Assembly (NCBI GenBank): GCA_017311185.1
Contig: JAESUZ010001287.1
Location: forward strand, 1-64,000
From: Proteles cristata cristata
Taxonomy: Eukaryota > Chordata > Mammalia > Carnivora > Hyaenidae
DNA: 64,000 nucleotides
Reading direction: 5' to 3'
Made by a program: the position numbers and the translations under genes. Positions 55,675-64,000 of this stretch are shown here, piece after piece. Under the pieces are notes generated by a model. The model had not been told where the DNA came from and made no database searches. It saw only the letters and a list, made by a program, of their open reading frames with translations. The stretch's first letter is position 1. Every line of letters starts with the position of its first letter.

Positions 55675-55870
55675 AGGCTGAAAGCCCAGGCTCTAGAAAA
55701 AAGTTCATGTAGAAAAAAATCCCATGTCTCAGGTTCTGAACCCTGGCTCTGCTTTTTACTTGTAGTGCCACCTTAGGAAAGCTGCTTAAACCATTTGGGC
55801 CCATTATTTTGAGTATTCAGACAGTGGATATCATATACTTAGCAAGTAAGCACTCAGAATGTATTAGCTA
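55675..55870 (+). mobile_element. MIR SINE
   Basis: Blocks acacagaggctgaaagccca, ggttctgaaccctggctctg, ctttttacttgtagtgccac, cttaggaaagctgcttaaac. Confidence 0.68.
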
Positions 55871-55923
55871 TTTATTACTATGCTGTCACTAGCAACAATT
55901 CTAAAATACTACTGTTGATATTT

Positions 55924-56128
55924 ATTTTTTTAATAATTTATTTTGAGTTAGAGCATGCACATGCAAGTGGAGGAGGGGCAGAAAGAGAGGGAGAAAGCGA
56001 ATCCCAACCAGGCTACAGACTGACCACATGGAGCCCAATGTGGGTCTTAATCCCACAACAATAAGATCTTGACCTGAGCTGAAATCAAGAGTTGGATGCT
56101 TAACCGACTGAGCCACCCAGACATCCCT
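55924..56128 (-). mobile_element. Older CAN SINE
   Basis: Duplication tactgttgatattt at 55,910-55,923 and tattgttgttattt at 56,129-56,142. GA tract reduced (gaaagagagggagaaagc). Confidence 0.9.
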
Positions 56129-56374
56129 ATTGTTGTTATTTGAGTATTATTAGGAGATTATCTGAAATTCAAAACATGAATTTTAAAAAACTGTGATCTT
56201 TTAGACCACATGTATGAATTTGGAAGGGAATAATAGTCTATCCTTTACCAAACCATCAAGTAGAAAGAACATTCAAAACTTGAGACTATTTCTCTCTTCT
56301 TAATGATGAGTTAATGATATGATTGGAAACCTTGTCCTTTCTTTGTGTGGTGCTTCCATTTTGGGACCACTCTT

Positions 56375-56570
56375 TTTTTTAATGTTTATTTATTTTTGGG
56401 AGAGTGCAAGCAGGGCAGAGGCAGACAGAGGGGGACAGAGGATCCAAAGCAGGCTATGTGCTGACAGGCTGACAGCAGGAACCTGATGTGAGACTCATAT
56501 TCACGAACTGCAAGATCGTGACCTGAGCCAAAGTCAGACGCTCAACCCACTGAGCCATCCAGGTGCCCCT
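56375..56570 (-). mobile_element. CAN SINE
   Basis: Perfect 11-bp duplication ggaccactctt at 56,364-56,374 and 56,571-56,581. Body carries a doubled gctgacaggctgacagc at 56,459-56,475. Confidence 0.94.
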
Positions 56571-56581
56571 GGACCACTCTT

Positions 56582-56854
56582 GATACCAGACAGCAATGAA
56601 GGTATAGCAGAGGATAAGGAGGGACTTTTTCAACTTCATAGTTCAGCTTAATTCACATCCTGTATAGGCAGAGTTCGTAGGTAGTGATTTAAGCTTATGC
56701 TGCTTGGTTCCTCCAACCTACATTGTAGGAATAAAGACCATGGTCTCTATCATGAGATTATAGAATAGATGGAAAGAGGAATCACAGGAAAGAAATTAAC
56801 AATACTAGCATGAAGTAGTAATTTAACATTACATATAATTTGTGTATGAATTTA
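56582..56854. other. Unique sequence, no gene seen
   Basis: No repeat or exon recognised. Confidence 0.4.
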
Positions 56855-57000
56855 CCTATCAATCTGTACCCTCACTAGAATATAAGCATCATGAGAGCAG
56901 TAACTATATTCATCCTGAATCTGTTACTTAGAACATATCTGGTAGTAAGTAGGTGCTCAATAAATATTTATCTAAATACATGAATAAAGAGACTCAGTAA
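56855..57000 (+). mobile_element. LINE-2 3' end
   Basis: Blocks ccctcactagaatataagca, tcatgagagcagtaactata and taggtgctcaataaatattt form a well kept L2 tail. Confidence 0.78.
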
Positions 57001-57184
57001 GCCAAATAGCTGAAAGGAAGAAATGTATGACAGTGGTCCAAAAAAGTGTACCCCGAATCATAGTCAGATATCACAAAGTGTTCTGTAAGCATCAAACAAT
57101 AGTGATGCAAATTTAGCTAACATTATATTAACAACAAAATCAGAAAGAAGACACTGATAAAAATGTGTGGTTCCTTTGTACCCA

Positions 57185-57457
57185 CAAGTCTTCCCAGTAA
57201 CTATAATAAAGTCCAGTAGTTTAGCATGTCATACAAGGCCCTTCACCATCTGCTGTACCTTAGCTCTCTAGATAGAGAATTGATCGGCTCCCTGCCCTTA
57301 ACTTCCAAGCATGAGGTTCTGAAAACAAACCATATTCAGCCTCATTTCCATGCCTTGGCATCTGCTAGTCCTTCCACCTATACCGATGTTCTTTGTATTA
57401 TCTGCCTGATAAGCTCCTCTTTCTTTATGAGGAAACTCTTTATGAGTTTGCTTTCAT
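57185..57457 (+). mobile_element. LINE-2 ORF2 end, left part
   Basis: Blocks gtcatacaaggcccttcacc, atctgctgtaccttagctct, ccatgccttggcatctgcta and agtccttccacctataccga. The matching continuation (tcagggaagacatccctgat) is at 58,170, beyond the SINE cluster. Confidence 0.68.
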
Positions 57458-57529
57458 TTTTTAAAATAATTTTTAAGTTTATTTTTATTATTGTGAGGGA
57501 GATAGGGAGCAAGCAGGGAAGGGGCAGAA
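57458..57529 (-). mobile_element. Left arm of SINE chimera (tail half only)
   Basis: A minus-oriented SINE tail: taatttttaagtttattttt, then gtgagggagatagggagcaa and gcagggaaggggcagaa. It stops abruptly in the body and is joined to a plus-oriented SINE. Confidence 0.8.
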
Positions 57530-57690
57530 TCCAACTTTGGCTCACCTCATGATCTCACAGCTTGTGGGTTCTAGCCCTGCATCAGACTCCAACCTGTCCG
57601 CTGTCATTAAGAGTCTGCTTCAGATTCTGTCTCCCTCTCTCTCTGCCTCTCGCTCTCTCTCTCTCAAATAAATATTAAAAAAAAATAATA
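57530..57690 (+). mobile_element. Right arm of SINE chimera, head missing
   Basis: A plus-oriented SINE starting at tccaactttggctcacctca, so lacking roughly the first 35 bp including the A box. Then cagcttgtgggttctagccc, (CT)n at 57,629-57,664 and tail aaataaatattaaaaaaaa. Confidence 0.85.
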
Positions 57691-57811
57691 AACTAACTTA
57701 AAAAAAAAGATTGTTTTTAACACACTTGTACAAATGCCAAGAGGGAAAGTTCAGGCTGCAAGAGACTGTCACACAGGAAGCCCTAACCTGCGGATTGAAC
57801 GAGGTCACAGA

Positions 57812-57832
57812 ATGTCTCTCTCTCTCTCTCAG

Positions 57833-57924
<92 letters not shown>
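57812..57924. repeat. (CT)n(AC)n compound microsatellite, about 110 bp
   Basis: (CT)n with few interruptions at 57,812-57,892, then about 16 AC units to 57,924, then a tail-like atgaatgaacattaaaaaaa. It is probably the expanded CT tract of a SINE whose head has been lost. Not a protein, although two frames read through it as Ser-Leu and Thr-His repeats. Confidence 0.95.
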
Positions 57925-57925
<1 letters not shown>

Positions 57926-57953
57926 ATGAATGAACATTAAAAAAATTTTTTTA

Positions 57954-58164
57954 GGGGTGCCTGGGTGGCTCAGTTGGTTAAGCATCTGACTTCAGCTCAA
58001 GTCAGGATCTCATAGTCCATGAGTTTGAGCCCCACATTGGGCTCTGTGATGACAGCTCAGAGCCTGGAGCCTGCTTCAGGTTCTGTGTCTCCCTCTCTCT
58101 GACCTTCCCCTGCTCATGCTCGGTCTCCCTCTCTCTCAAAAATAAATAAACACTTAAAAAAGAT
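57954..58164 (+). mobile_element. Feline CAN SINE
   Basis: Head ggggtgcctgggtggctcag at 57,954 immediately follows the tail-like run after the microsatellite, and the tail aaataaataaacacttaaaa ends near 58,164. Confidence 0.93.
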
Positions 58165-58300
58165 TTTTTTAAGGCCACTTCAGGGAAGACATCCCTGATC
58201 ATGTCACACTGAACTGAATATTTCCTCTTCTATTTTTTTCCCAATACCTATATCAGTTCTATATTATAAAAGTGTCCCATATATTCTTATATCACATATC
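58165..58300 (+). mobile_element. LINE-2, right part
   Basis: Blocks ccacttcagggaagacatcc, ctgatcatgtcacactgaac continue the L2 of 57,185-57,457 after about 700 bp of SINE and microsatellite insertions. Confidence 0.55.
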
Positions 58301-58739
58301 CCTTGAGTCATGTATAAAGACCTTGTCGCATAAAATGAAACCATAGATTTACATCTTATGTGATAAGCTTTCCCAAACAAGGACAGTATCTTTGAAATAC
58401 AGTTCTCACATTGTATACCTTTTCTGTTAACTTGATTTTTTTTCATTCCTAATTGAAAACTCACTCAACTGACTTAAATCCAATGATATCCACTTGAGGC
58501 TCTTTGCCTCTTTCAGCATGCCTAAAGATTTCCACCTTTGTCTCAATTATATTAAATTTATGAGATATATGCTTCATATCACCAATATCAGCACTTTCAT
58601 TTTCTGTTCTCTACTCATTTTTTATAAGCTAATAAGGGCAAGATGCAATAAAATAGTCAAATAATGATTCAAGTACTTTCTTACTGGCAAGGATGATAAT
58701 ACAGCTGCAACTGAATTTTCAACTGCTGTTTCATACAAT
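58301..58739. other. Unique sequence, no gene seen
   Basis: No repeat or exon recognised. Confidence 0.4.
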
Positions 58740-58830
58740 TCCTTTCCTCCTTGCAGCACTGCCTATAGAGCAGTGCGGCACGCTGGTGTTTAGTAGGTGC
58801 TTAATGGATCAATGTTGGTGAATGACAGAT
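58740..58830 (+). mobile_element. L2 tail fragment (tentative)
   Basis: Blocks actgcctatagagcagtgcg and tttagtaggtgcttaatgga. Confidence 0.45.
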
Positions 58831-58924
58831 TTGGTAGGCAAATAACAACACATTTGAAAGTTCTCAGCCCTGTTGGCCATGGCATAGAGGCAGAGAACAT
58901 TCCATACCTAAGCCACCATGTACA

Positions 58925-59065
58925 GTGGCATGAGTCTTACACACTAGATTCAAGTCCCAGTGCTAATACCTCCCAGAAGTGGAATCTTGGACTTAACAAC
59001 CAACTCCCAGCCTCAGTTTTTCTTCCTACCATGAGGATAATAGGGTTGTTATGAAATTGAAATAA
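58925..59065 (+). mobile_element. MIR SINE fragment
   Basis: Blocks actagattcaagtcccagtg, ctcccagcctcagtttttct and tgaggataatagggttgtta. Confidence 0.7.
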
Positions 59066-59079
59066 CATTATTTTTTGCT

Positions 59080-60225
59080 TTCAAGATGATCTTTGAGTAC
59101 TCCCAACTCCTCTCTTCCAATGATCATATCTTCTACCCTCCCTCAGCCATGTACTTTCATGGGCATGGCCAGAACTGAGTCATTATCATTGGTTGACCCT
59201 CTCTAAGCCCAGTTTCACACACCACACCATCTCCTCCTGTTTTTTCTAGCTCATTTTCTCCAAGACTAGATTCCAACAATCTTTAGATTCCTTAGGGACT
59301 TCAACCCATTTGATCCTATACCTTTGCATTGTTCTTTATCTCCATCATGTCCTCACTGAATAATCTTACCTAACTTATTTTATTATTAGTAATTTTATTA
59401 TTGATAAACTATTATTAATAACGCTATTATTTTAATAACTCTCTTGCATATATCTCCAACTCTTTTGCCCCTTTTTGCAAAACCTCACACCCAATGGTTA
59501 GTTAGGATCACATCTGGGTCTGCCCCCAACCTGCACCCATGCAGCTGGAGAAAAATGTACAAGCGTGCTGAATGATTTCAGGTTAAATTCATGGCCACTT
59601 GCTTCAAGTGAGTCCTTAATGCTCACAGTCAACAATACATTCCCCTCGTTCCTTCACTCCCCACAGTCCTGGTTAGCTATTTTTATATTGCCTTTTCTCT
59701 CTTCAAACCTCAAATACTTCCCTCCTCCTCAATCTTAAAGCTACCTATTTTACTGAACAAATAGAAGCAACCCAAACAAGCATCAGTAAGTTCCCACCAA
59801 AGCATGCCAACTGTGTCTGTACCTATATGTTCCTTTACCACATAAATATATATGTACATTATTTATATCAATACATATATATTACTTTTGTACGTGTATG
59901 TATGTAGACATTTATTATTACTATATCTATTCCATATTCACACTATTACTCTGGATGAAGTGACAAGGTTCATAACAAAGGGATAAACTCTATGCACTTA
60001 ATCCCATTACTTCTTCCTCATGCCAGGATATCATTTCAGCTCTCTCCTTTCTCTCCTATATTGCTTTTTTCCCTAAAACTGGATTCTTCCTATCAGCATA
60101 CAAACATACTGTTTGTTCTATCATCCTTTTTTTAAAGTGCTCTTTTGATCTCACTTTCTTTATTACTCATTTCTATATTTCACTTTATCAGAAGGATCTG
60201 TACTCTATGGACAATCCAAGGTAAT
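59080..60225 (+). mobile_element. LINE-2 ORF2 relic, about 1.1 kb
   Basis: Long C/T-rich text in L2 ORF2 order (cttagggacttcaacccatt, catgcagctggagaaaaatg, gttaaattcatggccacttg, atttcagctctctcctttct), corresponding to endonuclease and the region before the reverse transcriptase. Order is partly scrambled, so it may be more than one fragment. Contains AT-rich runs at 59,376-59,440 and a TA-rich run at 59,845-59,925. No intact frame. Confidence 0.45.
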
Positions 60226-60234
60226 TTAGCAATT

Positions 60235-60475
60235 ATAAAGCATTCACAGTCTTTAGAGTCAGACAGACTTGACCAGAGTCTAAATATTGATTTTATTACT
60301 CACTAGCTGTGAACCTGGGTAAGCATCTCCCTAAGTCTGAGTTTTCTCATCTGTAAGATGTAAAAAGTAATCCTCAACCCCTAAGGTTGTTCTGAAGAGA
60401 GAACATGGTAATGTCGACAAACACTTATCACAGTCTTTGCTGTGTGATTTGGACTCAATCAGTGGTATATATAAT
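60235..60475 (+). mobile_element. MIR SINE, nearly complete
   Basis: Blocks tttagagtcagacagacttg, ttactcactagctgtgaacc, tgggtaagcatctccctaag, ttttctcatctgtaagatgt and ctaaggttgttctgaagaga. Confidence 0.8.
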
Positions 60476-60743
60476 TAATGTTAGAGAAGACTAAACAGTT
60501 AAATGGAGTAAAACAAAAGCCATAAGAGATGGGGAAAAGCCAGGGTTTAATACTTCCCCATTGCTAGGGTTCTAGGACTTTCAAGATTTATAAAACAAGA
60601 AGCTAAGAAGGTCACTTGGTTTTAAAACCAAGAATTGATGTTTCTTTTTCGTTTTTAGTTGTAAGCTTGCTGATACATAGGGCCAAGCTTCTAAGGTAAT
60701 ATAAAGTTTCTAGTACAAAATACTTAACCACGATTATATTCTT
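60476..60743. other. Unique sequence, no gene seen
   Basis: No repeat or exon recognised. Confidence 0.4.
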
Positions 60744-60922
60744 TTTTAAAATGTTTATTTATTTATTTTGAGAGAGAGGGAGAGGTAGAATCCCAAGCAG
60801 GCTTCGTACGGTCAGCGCATAGCCCGTATGTTCACGGGGCTCGATCCCATGAACTGTGAGATCATGACCTAAGCAGAGATCAAGGGTCAGATCCTTAACC
60901 AACTGAGCCATCAAGATCTCCA
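60744..60922 (-). mobile_element. Older CAN SINE, shortened
   Basis: Duplication gattatattctt at 60,732-60,743 and agttatattctt at 60,923-60,934. Lacks most of the GA tract, and has ggctcgatcccatgaactgt and a gagatcaagggtcag body. Confidence 0.9.
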
Positions 60923-60934
60923 TAGTTATATTCT

Positions 60935-61818
60935 TAAGTAACTTTCCCCAAATGAACAACTATGTGAGCTTCTAAAAGAAGAGCTCATTTTCAGTATATT
61001 CTATGATTTAAACAGTTTTGAGTTTGTCATAGGCTCATGTCCAAATATGCCATTTCTCTGGGGACCAACAATGCCTGTCAGGGCATCTAGATTAACCTTC
61101 CTCATGACTACCTCACTCATCTCAGGTTTGCCACTGATTCTAGAAAAAGAAACTGCTAATATGCCTTTGTGGGGTTTTTTTTATTTAACTTTTTAAGATT
61201 TTATACATGTGTATATGTACTTTTTTTTTTTTTCCTGAGGTATTTAGGAAGACAAGGATAAATTCTTCCTATTTCATTTCAAATGTTTTTGACATCTTTT
61301 TGTACTATGAAATCTTGTCTGTCTTCATATTTGTGGTCTTAGGAAATTAAATTCTTAAAAATAATGCTGTGTAGGAGTCTCTGGGAGAAGAGATTGTGTC
61401 CCAGAAGTTCTGTGTGGGTAACTGAGGACAGATTCACAGATTTCAGGACAATCTGGTTTAATTTTTTAAATCTGTATCATGGGGGAAGTCGTGTTCCTAA
61501 GGCTTGAAATTTGAATGGGAAAAAGAAAGGGCAATTATCCTTGTCCAGCACTTTCTGCCATCCCACCGCTTCCTGGAGGCTGGACATGGCTCCCTCACTT
61601 GGTCTTGGGAGGTGGCTCCCTTGAAGAGCTGATTTTGGCCAGTCAAAAAAAAAATAGCATTTCCATCTAGTACCTCTGTGGTAGGCATGACGGTGAAGAT
61701 GCCAGAATTGGGGTGGGGGAACTGGGGTTTTGATTCTGCTTGTCCCGGTTATTACATCCCACAGCCACAACTTGGGTCTGAGAGATAGAAGAATTAAAGT
61801 TCAGCCTCATCACCCACG
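60935..61818. other. Unique sequence, no gene seen
   Basis: T run at 61,221-61,233. Two overlapping minus frames at 61,477-61,770 have no domain and are likely chance. Confidence 0.4.
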
Positions 61819-61849
61819 TTTTTTTCTTTAATGTTTATTTATTTTTGAA

Positions 61850-61880
<31 letters not shown>

Positions 61881-62056
61881 GAGAACGAGCGCAAGTGAGG
61901 GAGGGGCAGAGACAGAGGGACACACAGAATCCAAAGTAGGCTCCAGGCTCTGAGCTGTCAGCATAGAGCCCAATGCAGCTCTCCAACTCACGAACCCCGT
62001 GATCATGACCTGAGGGGATGTCTGACCCTTAACTGACTGAGCCACCCATGTGCCCC
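61819..62056 (-). mobile_element. Feline CAN SINE with long (GA)n
   Basis: GA tract at 61,851-61,884 with agaacgagcgcaagtgaggg after it, and head complement tgactgagccacccatgtgc near 62,033-62,052. Flanks are both rich in cacccac, so the duplication is ambiguous. Confidence 0.92.
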
Positions 62057-62164
62057 CACCCACCCTTAACTCCATCAGCCTACCCACAGCCTATTCTTGA
62101 TATGAACAAATGAACTTTTCTCAAACTTAACCCTACTTGGTTTTCCTATATCAGAATTCTGAAG

Positions 62165-62310
62165 CAACCACTAATAGTGACCTTGAGTAATCTGAACCTC
62201 TCTGAGCCCTAGTTTCTTACTTTCAGGGATTTTCAAGGGGATTAAATGAGAAGCTCTTGACATGAACCTGATATAGAGTTCAATAAAGGATAGCCATGAT
62301 TATTGTTAAC
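62165..62310 (+). mobile_element. MIR SINE fragment
   Basis: Blocks taatagtgaccttgagtaat, ctgaacctctctgagcccta, gggattaaatgagaagctct and gagttcaataaaggatagcc. Confidence 0.68.
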
Positions 62311-63906
62311 ACCTCTGAGTTCAAATATACATCACTGCATAGCTGTATTTTCTTTCTTTCTCCTCAGGAGGACTTCAGCAGCAAATTAAGATAACAATTA
62401 TTTGATTACATTGCATCTGGTTGTTGGGAAGAAAACTCATTTTCCCATAAAAAGAAGCAAATTACCAAGGCAAATCACAGACTATAAACAATATGAAAAT
62501 ATAGCTATGATAAAAAGAAAGTGGTCCTGCTGTTTTTATACAGAAGAATATGGCTGGTGTGAGGTATTATTTCCAAACATCTTCAAAATAGATTTTTTGT
62601 TTACAATTAATTCTTCACGTCAGGATAGAAAGCACCATTTTAACCAGAGATTTTTACCATAGCCCCTTAAGCTCAATGGAGAAAGTATACATTATATTGA
62701 TATAATAGAATAATATGCTAACCATATACTTTATTCACAATATAGAAAACAATTCCAAACTTACTAGGCAGAAAGCATATAAAGTTGGTTGTAAAAAACT
62801 ATTTTCCAGGCCTTCTTTCAATAACAGTAAGTCCCATCACTTGTGTTATTACACAAAAATTTACAGTAGATAACTATGGTAACTTTCTTTGTGACATACC
62901 AAAGATAAAGGCAAAATTAATTTACTTTTGCTCTTTGCTTTGTCTAATAATTGCCTTTCCTCAGTTCATCCTTACACTTGTCCTCAGAATGAAACAGAAG
63001 TCAAATGAAAATAAAAGAAGTTAAAAGTACACAGCTAAGACCCTGACCAAAAAGGTAAAAAGACAACTTTTCAAAAGAAGAAACTTTATGATTTGTTTGG
63101 GATGTCCAGATTATGGTTTTTTCAGCAGCTACACTGAGTCCTGGTTTCCTGGGACTGCCCAAGGGCCACCAAGAGAAAAGGCAGAAAGGGGAAATGGAGA
63201 AGAATGTCTCACAAACAGTTCTCACTGAAGTCAAAATGACACCACTGTAAAAGATTCTGTATGGTGGCTTCCACCTAGGACTTTATTCAAAGCCTGGAGA
63301 TTATAAGAGAGGAAACTGAAGCATGGAATCATGAGATTCCTCCATTTCTGAGGATGCTCTGATTTTGTGAATCAAGTTGGTACTCTCCTTGGCATGAGAG
63401 AAACACTTTAAGCTTCCATCCAGCAGTACAATTATGGGGCTTGCAAAGAGAATTGTTTTTGTCCATTTGGCCAGAATCTTCATACCATAAATCTATGGTC
63501 ATTACATAAGTGGGGATAAGAATATACCCCCCCCATATGTTAACTGTATGCTACTCAGCCTTATACAATAAGAATACTAGTTTGTGGCAGTCCCATTAAA
63601 CTTCATTTGCACATTTTGACTATTCGTATCTAAATGCCTTAACAATTTTTCCAAATGAGCAGATTTAATCTCTCTTCTCTTGGGTGTAGTTACCTTTTCT
63701 TAAGACATTTTCCTGATGTTTACTCAAGTTAAGATAAAATCTGCCTTTGTTGCACACATGCATTCAAGCTACATAGCTTCTTCACAGGTGTCACATTATT
63801 TAGTACTTAGTGTCCTAAGAAACAATGAAGTCCACTATTCCCATTACACAGCCGCGTTACCTGAGGGCTGGAGAGACTAAAGAACTCATCACAGCAAGTT
63901 TCCACT
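62311..63906. other. Unique sequence, about 1.6 kb, no gene proven
   Basis: At 62,346-62,375 a strong polypyrimidine tract, tttctttctttctcctcag, looks like a splice acceptor, followed by only eight codons before a stop in one frame. Frames at 62,402-62,662 and 62,785-63,024 show no domain; the latter is hydrophobic in its middle by AT-rich composition. A C run is at 63,527-63,534. Confidence 0.4.
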
Positions 63907-64000
63907 CTTTTTTTTTTAATGTTTTATTTATTTCTAGGAGAGAGAGAGAGAGACAGCGTGAGCAGGGGAGGGTCAGAGAGAGAGGGAGTCACAGATTGAA
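63907..64000 (-). mobile_element. Feline CAN SINE, cut by the window end
   Basis: Tail complement ttttttttaatgttttattt and the young-subfamily mark atttctaggagagagagaga are present. The head lies beyond the window. Confidence 0.92.

Noticed and set aside
57711..57940. Two plus frames with long Ser-Leu and Thr-His runs
   Set aside because: They are simple translations of the (CT)n(AC)n microsatellite.

Overview
This window is nuclear DNA from a carnivoran mammal, most likely a cat (Felidae). The main evidence is about 30 copies of a tRNA-Lys-derived CAN SINE in its feline form: a head beginning ggcgcctgggtggctcag, a (CT)n tract, and an A-rich tail rich in aaataaa. Two tails of a carnivore-type LINE-1 3' end support this. 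The dog form of the SINE head is different. No protein-coding exon, rRNA, functional tRNA or CRISPR array could be supported, so the stretch reads as intergenic or deep-intronic DNA. Most open reading frames are chance, or lie inside transposons or in GC-rich, stop-poor DNA.

Layout. 0-5 kb: SINEs, a MER5A-like DNA transposon, MIR and L2 scraps, and unique DNA. 5.3-8.7 kb: a long dead L1 ORF2 plus 3' UTR with two nested SINEs. 8.9-9.5 kb: a younger L1 3' end carrying a young SINE. 10.2-11 kb: another old L1 tail with an AT/GT-rich 76-bp duplication. 13.2-19.9 kb: a decayed class I (gammaretrovirus-like) endogenous retrovirus with two diverged LTRs in the same orientation. It has an env transmembrane relic, a polypurine tract, four SINEs (one of them inside the 5' LTR) plus one minus-strand SINE, an L1 insertion, and, directly behind the 5' LTR, a 39-bp GC-rich minisatellite followed by a CpG-dense block. 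20-34 kb: mostly unique AT-rich DNA with MIR, L2 and SINE copies. 34.87-35.56 kb: a solo class I LTR with a 4-bp target duplication, TATA box, CCAAT boxes and poly(A) signal. 36-44.8 kb: an (AC)n array, antisense L1, inverted L2 pieces and an old L1. 45.5-45.9 kb: a repeat-free block with homeodomain-like TAAT sites. 46-64 kb: MIR, L2 and L1 relics with nested SINEs, including a 73-bp L1 insertion inside a SINE and a head-to-head SINE chimera.

No genes act together here. What the window shows best is insertion history: SINE into L1, SINE into LTR, L1 into ERV, L1 into SINE, and SINE into MIR, many of them datable in order from target-site duplications. The stand-out region is 13.2-15.2 kb, where a CpG-rich higher-order minisatellite and a CpG-island-like block with splice-donor-like and acceptor-like sites sit immediately downstream of an ancient LTR promoter. 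Repeat family names come from reading, not from a RepeatMasker run, and boundaries without a target duplication are approximate.
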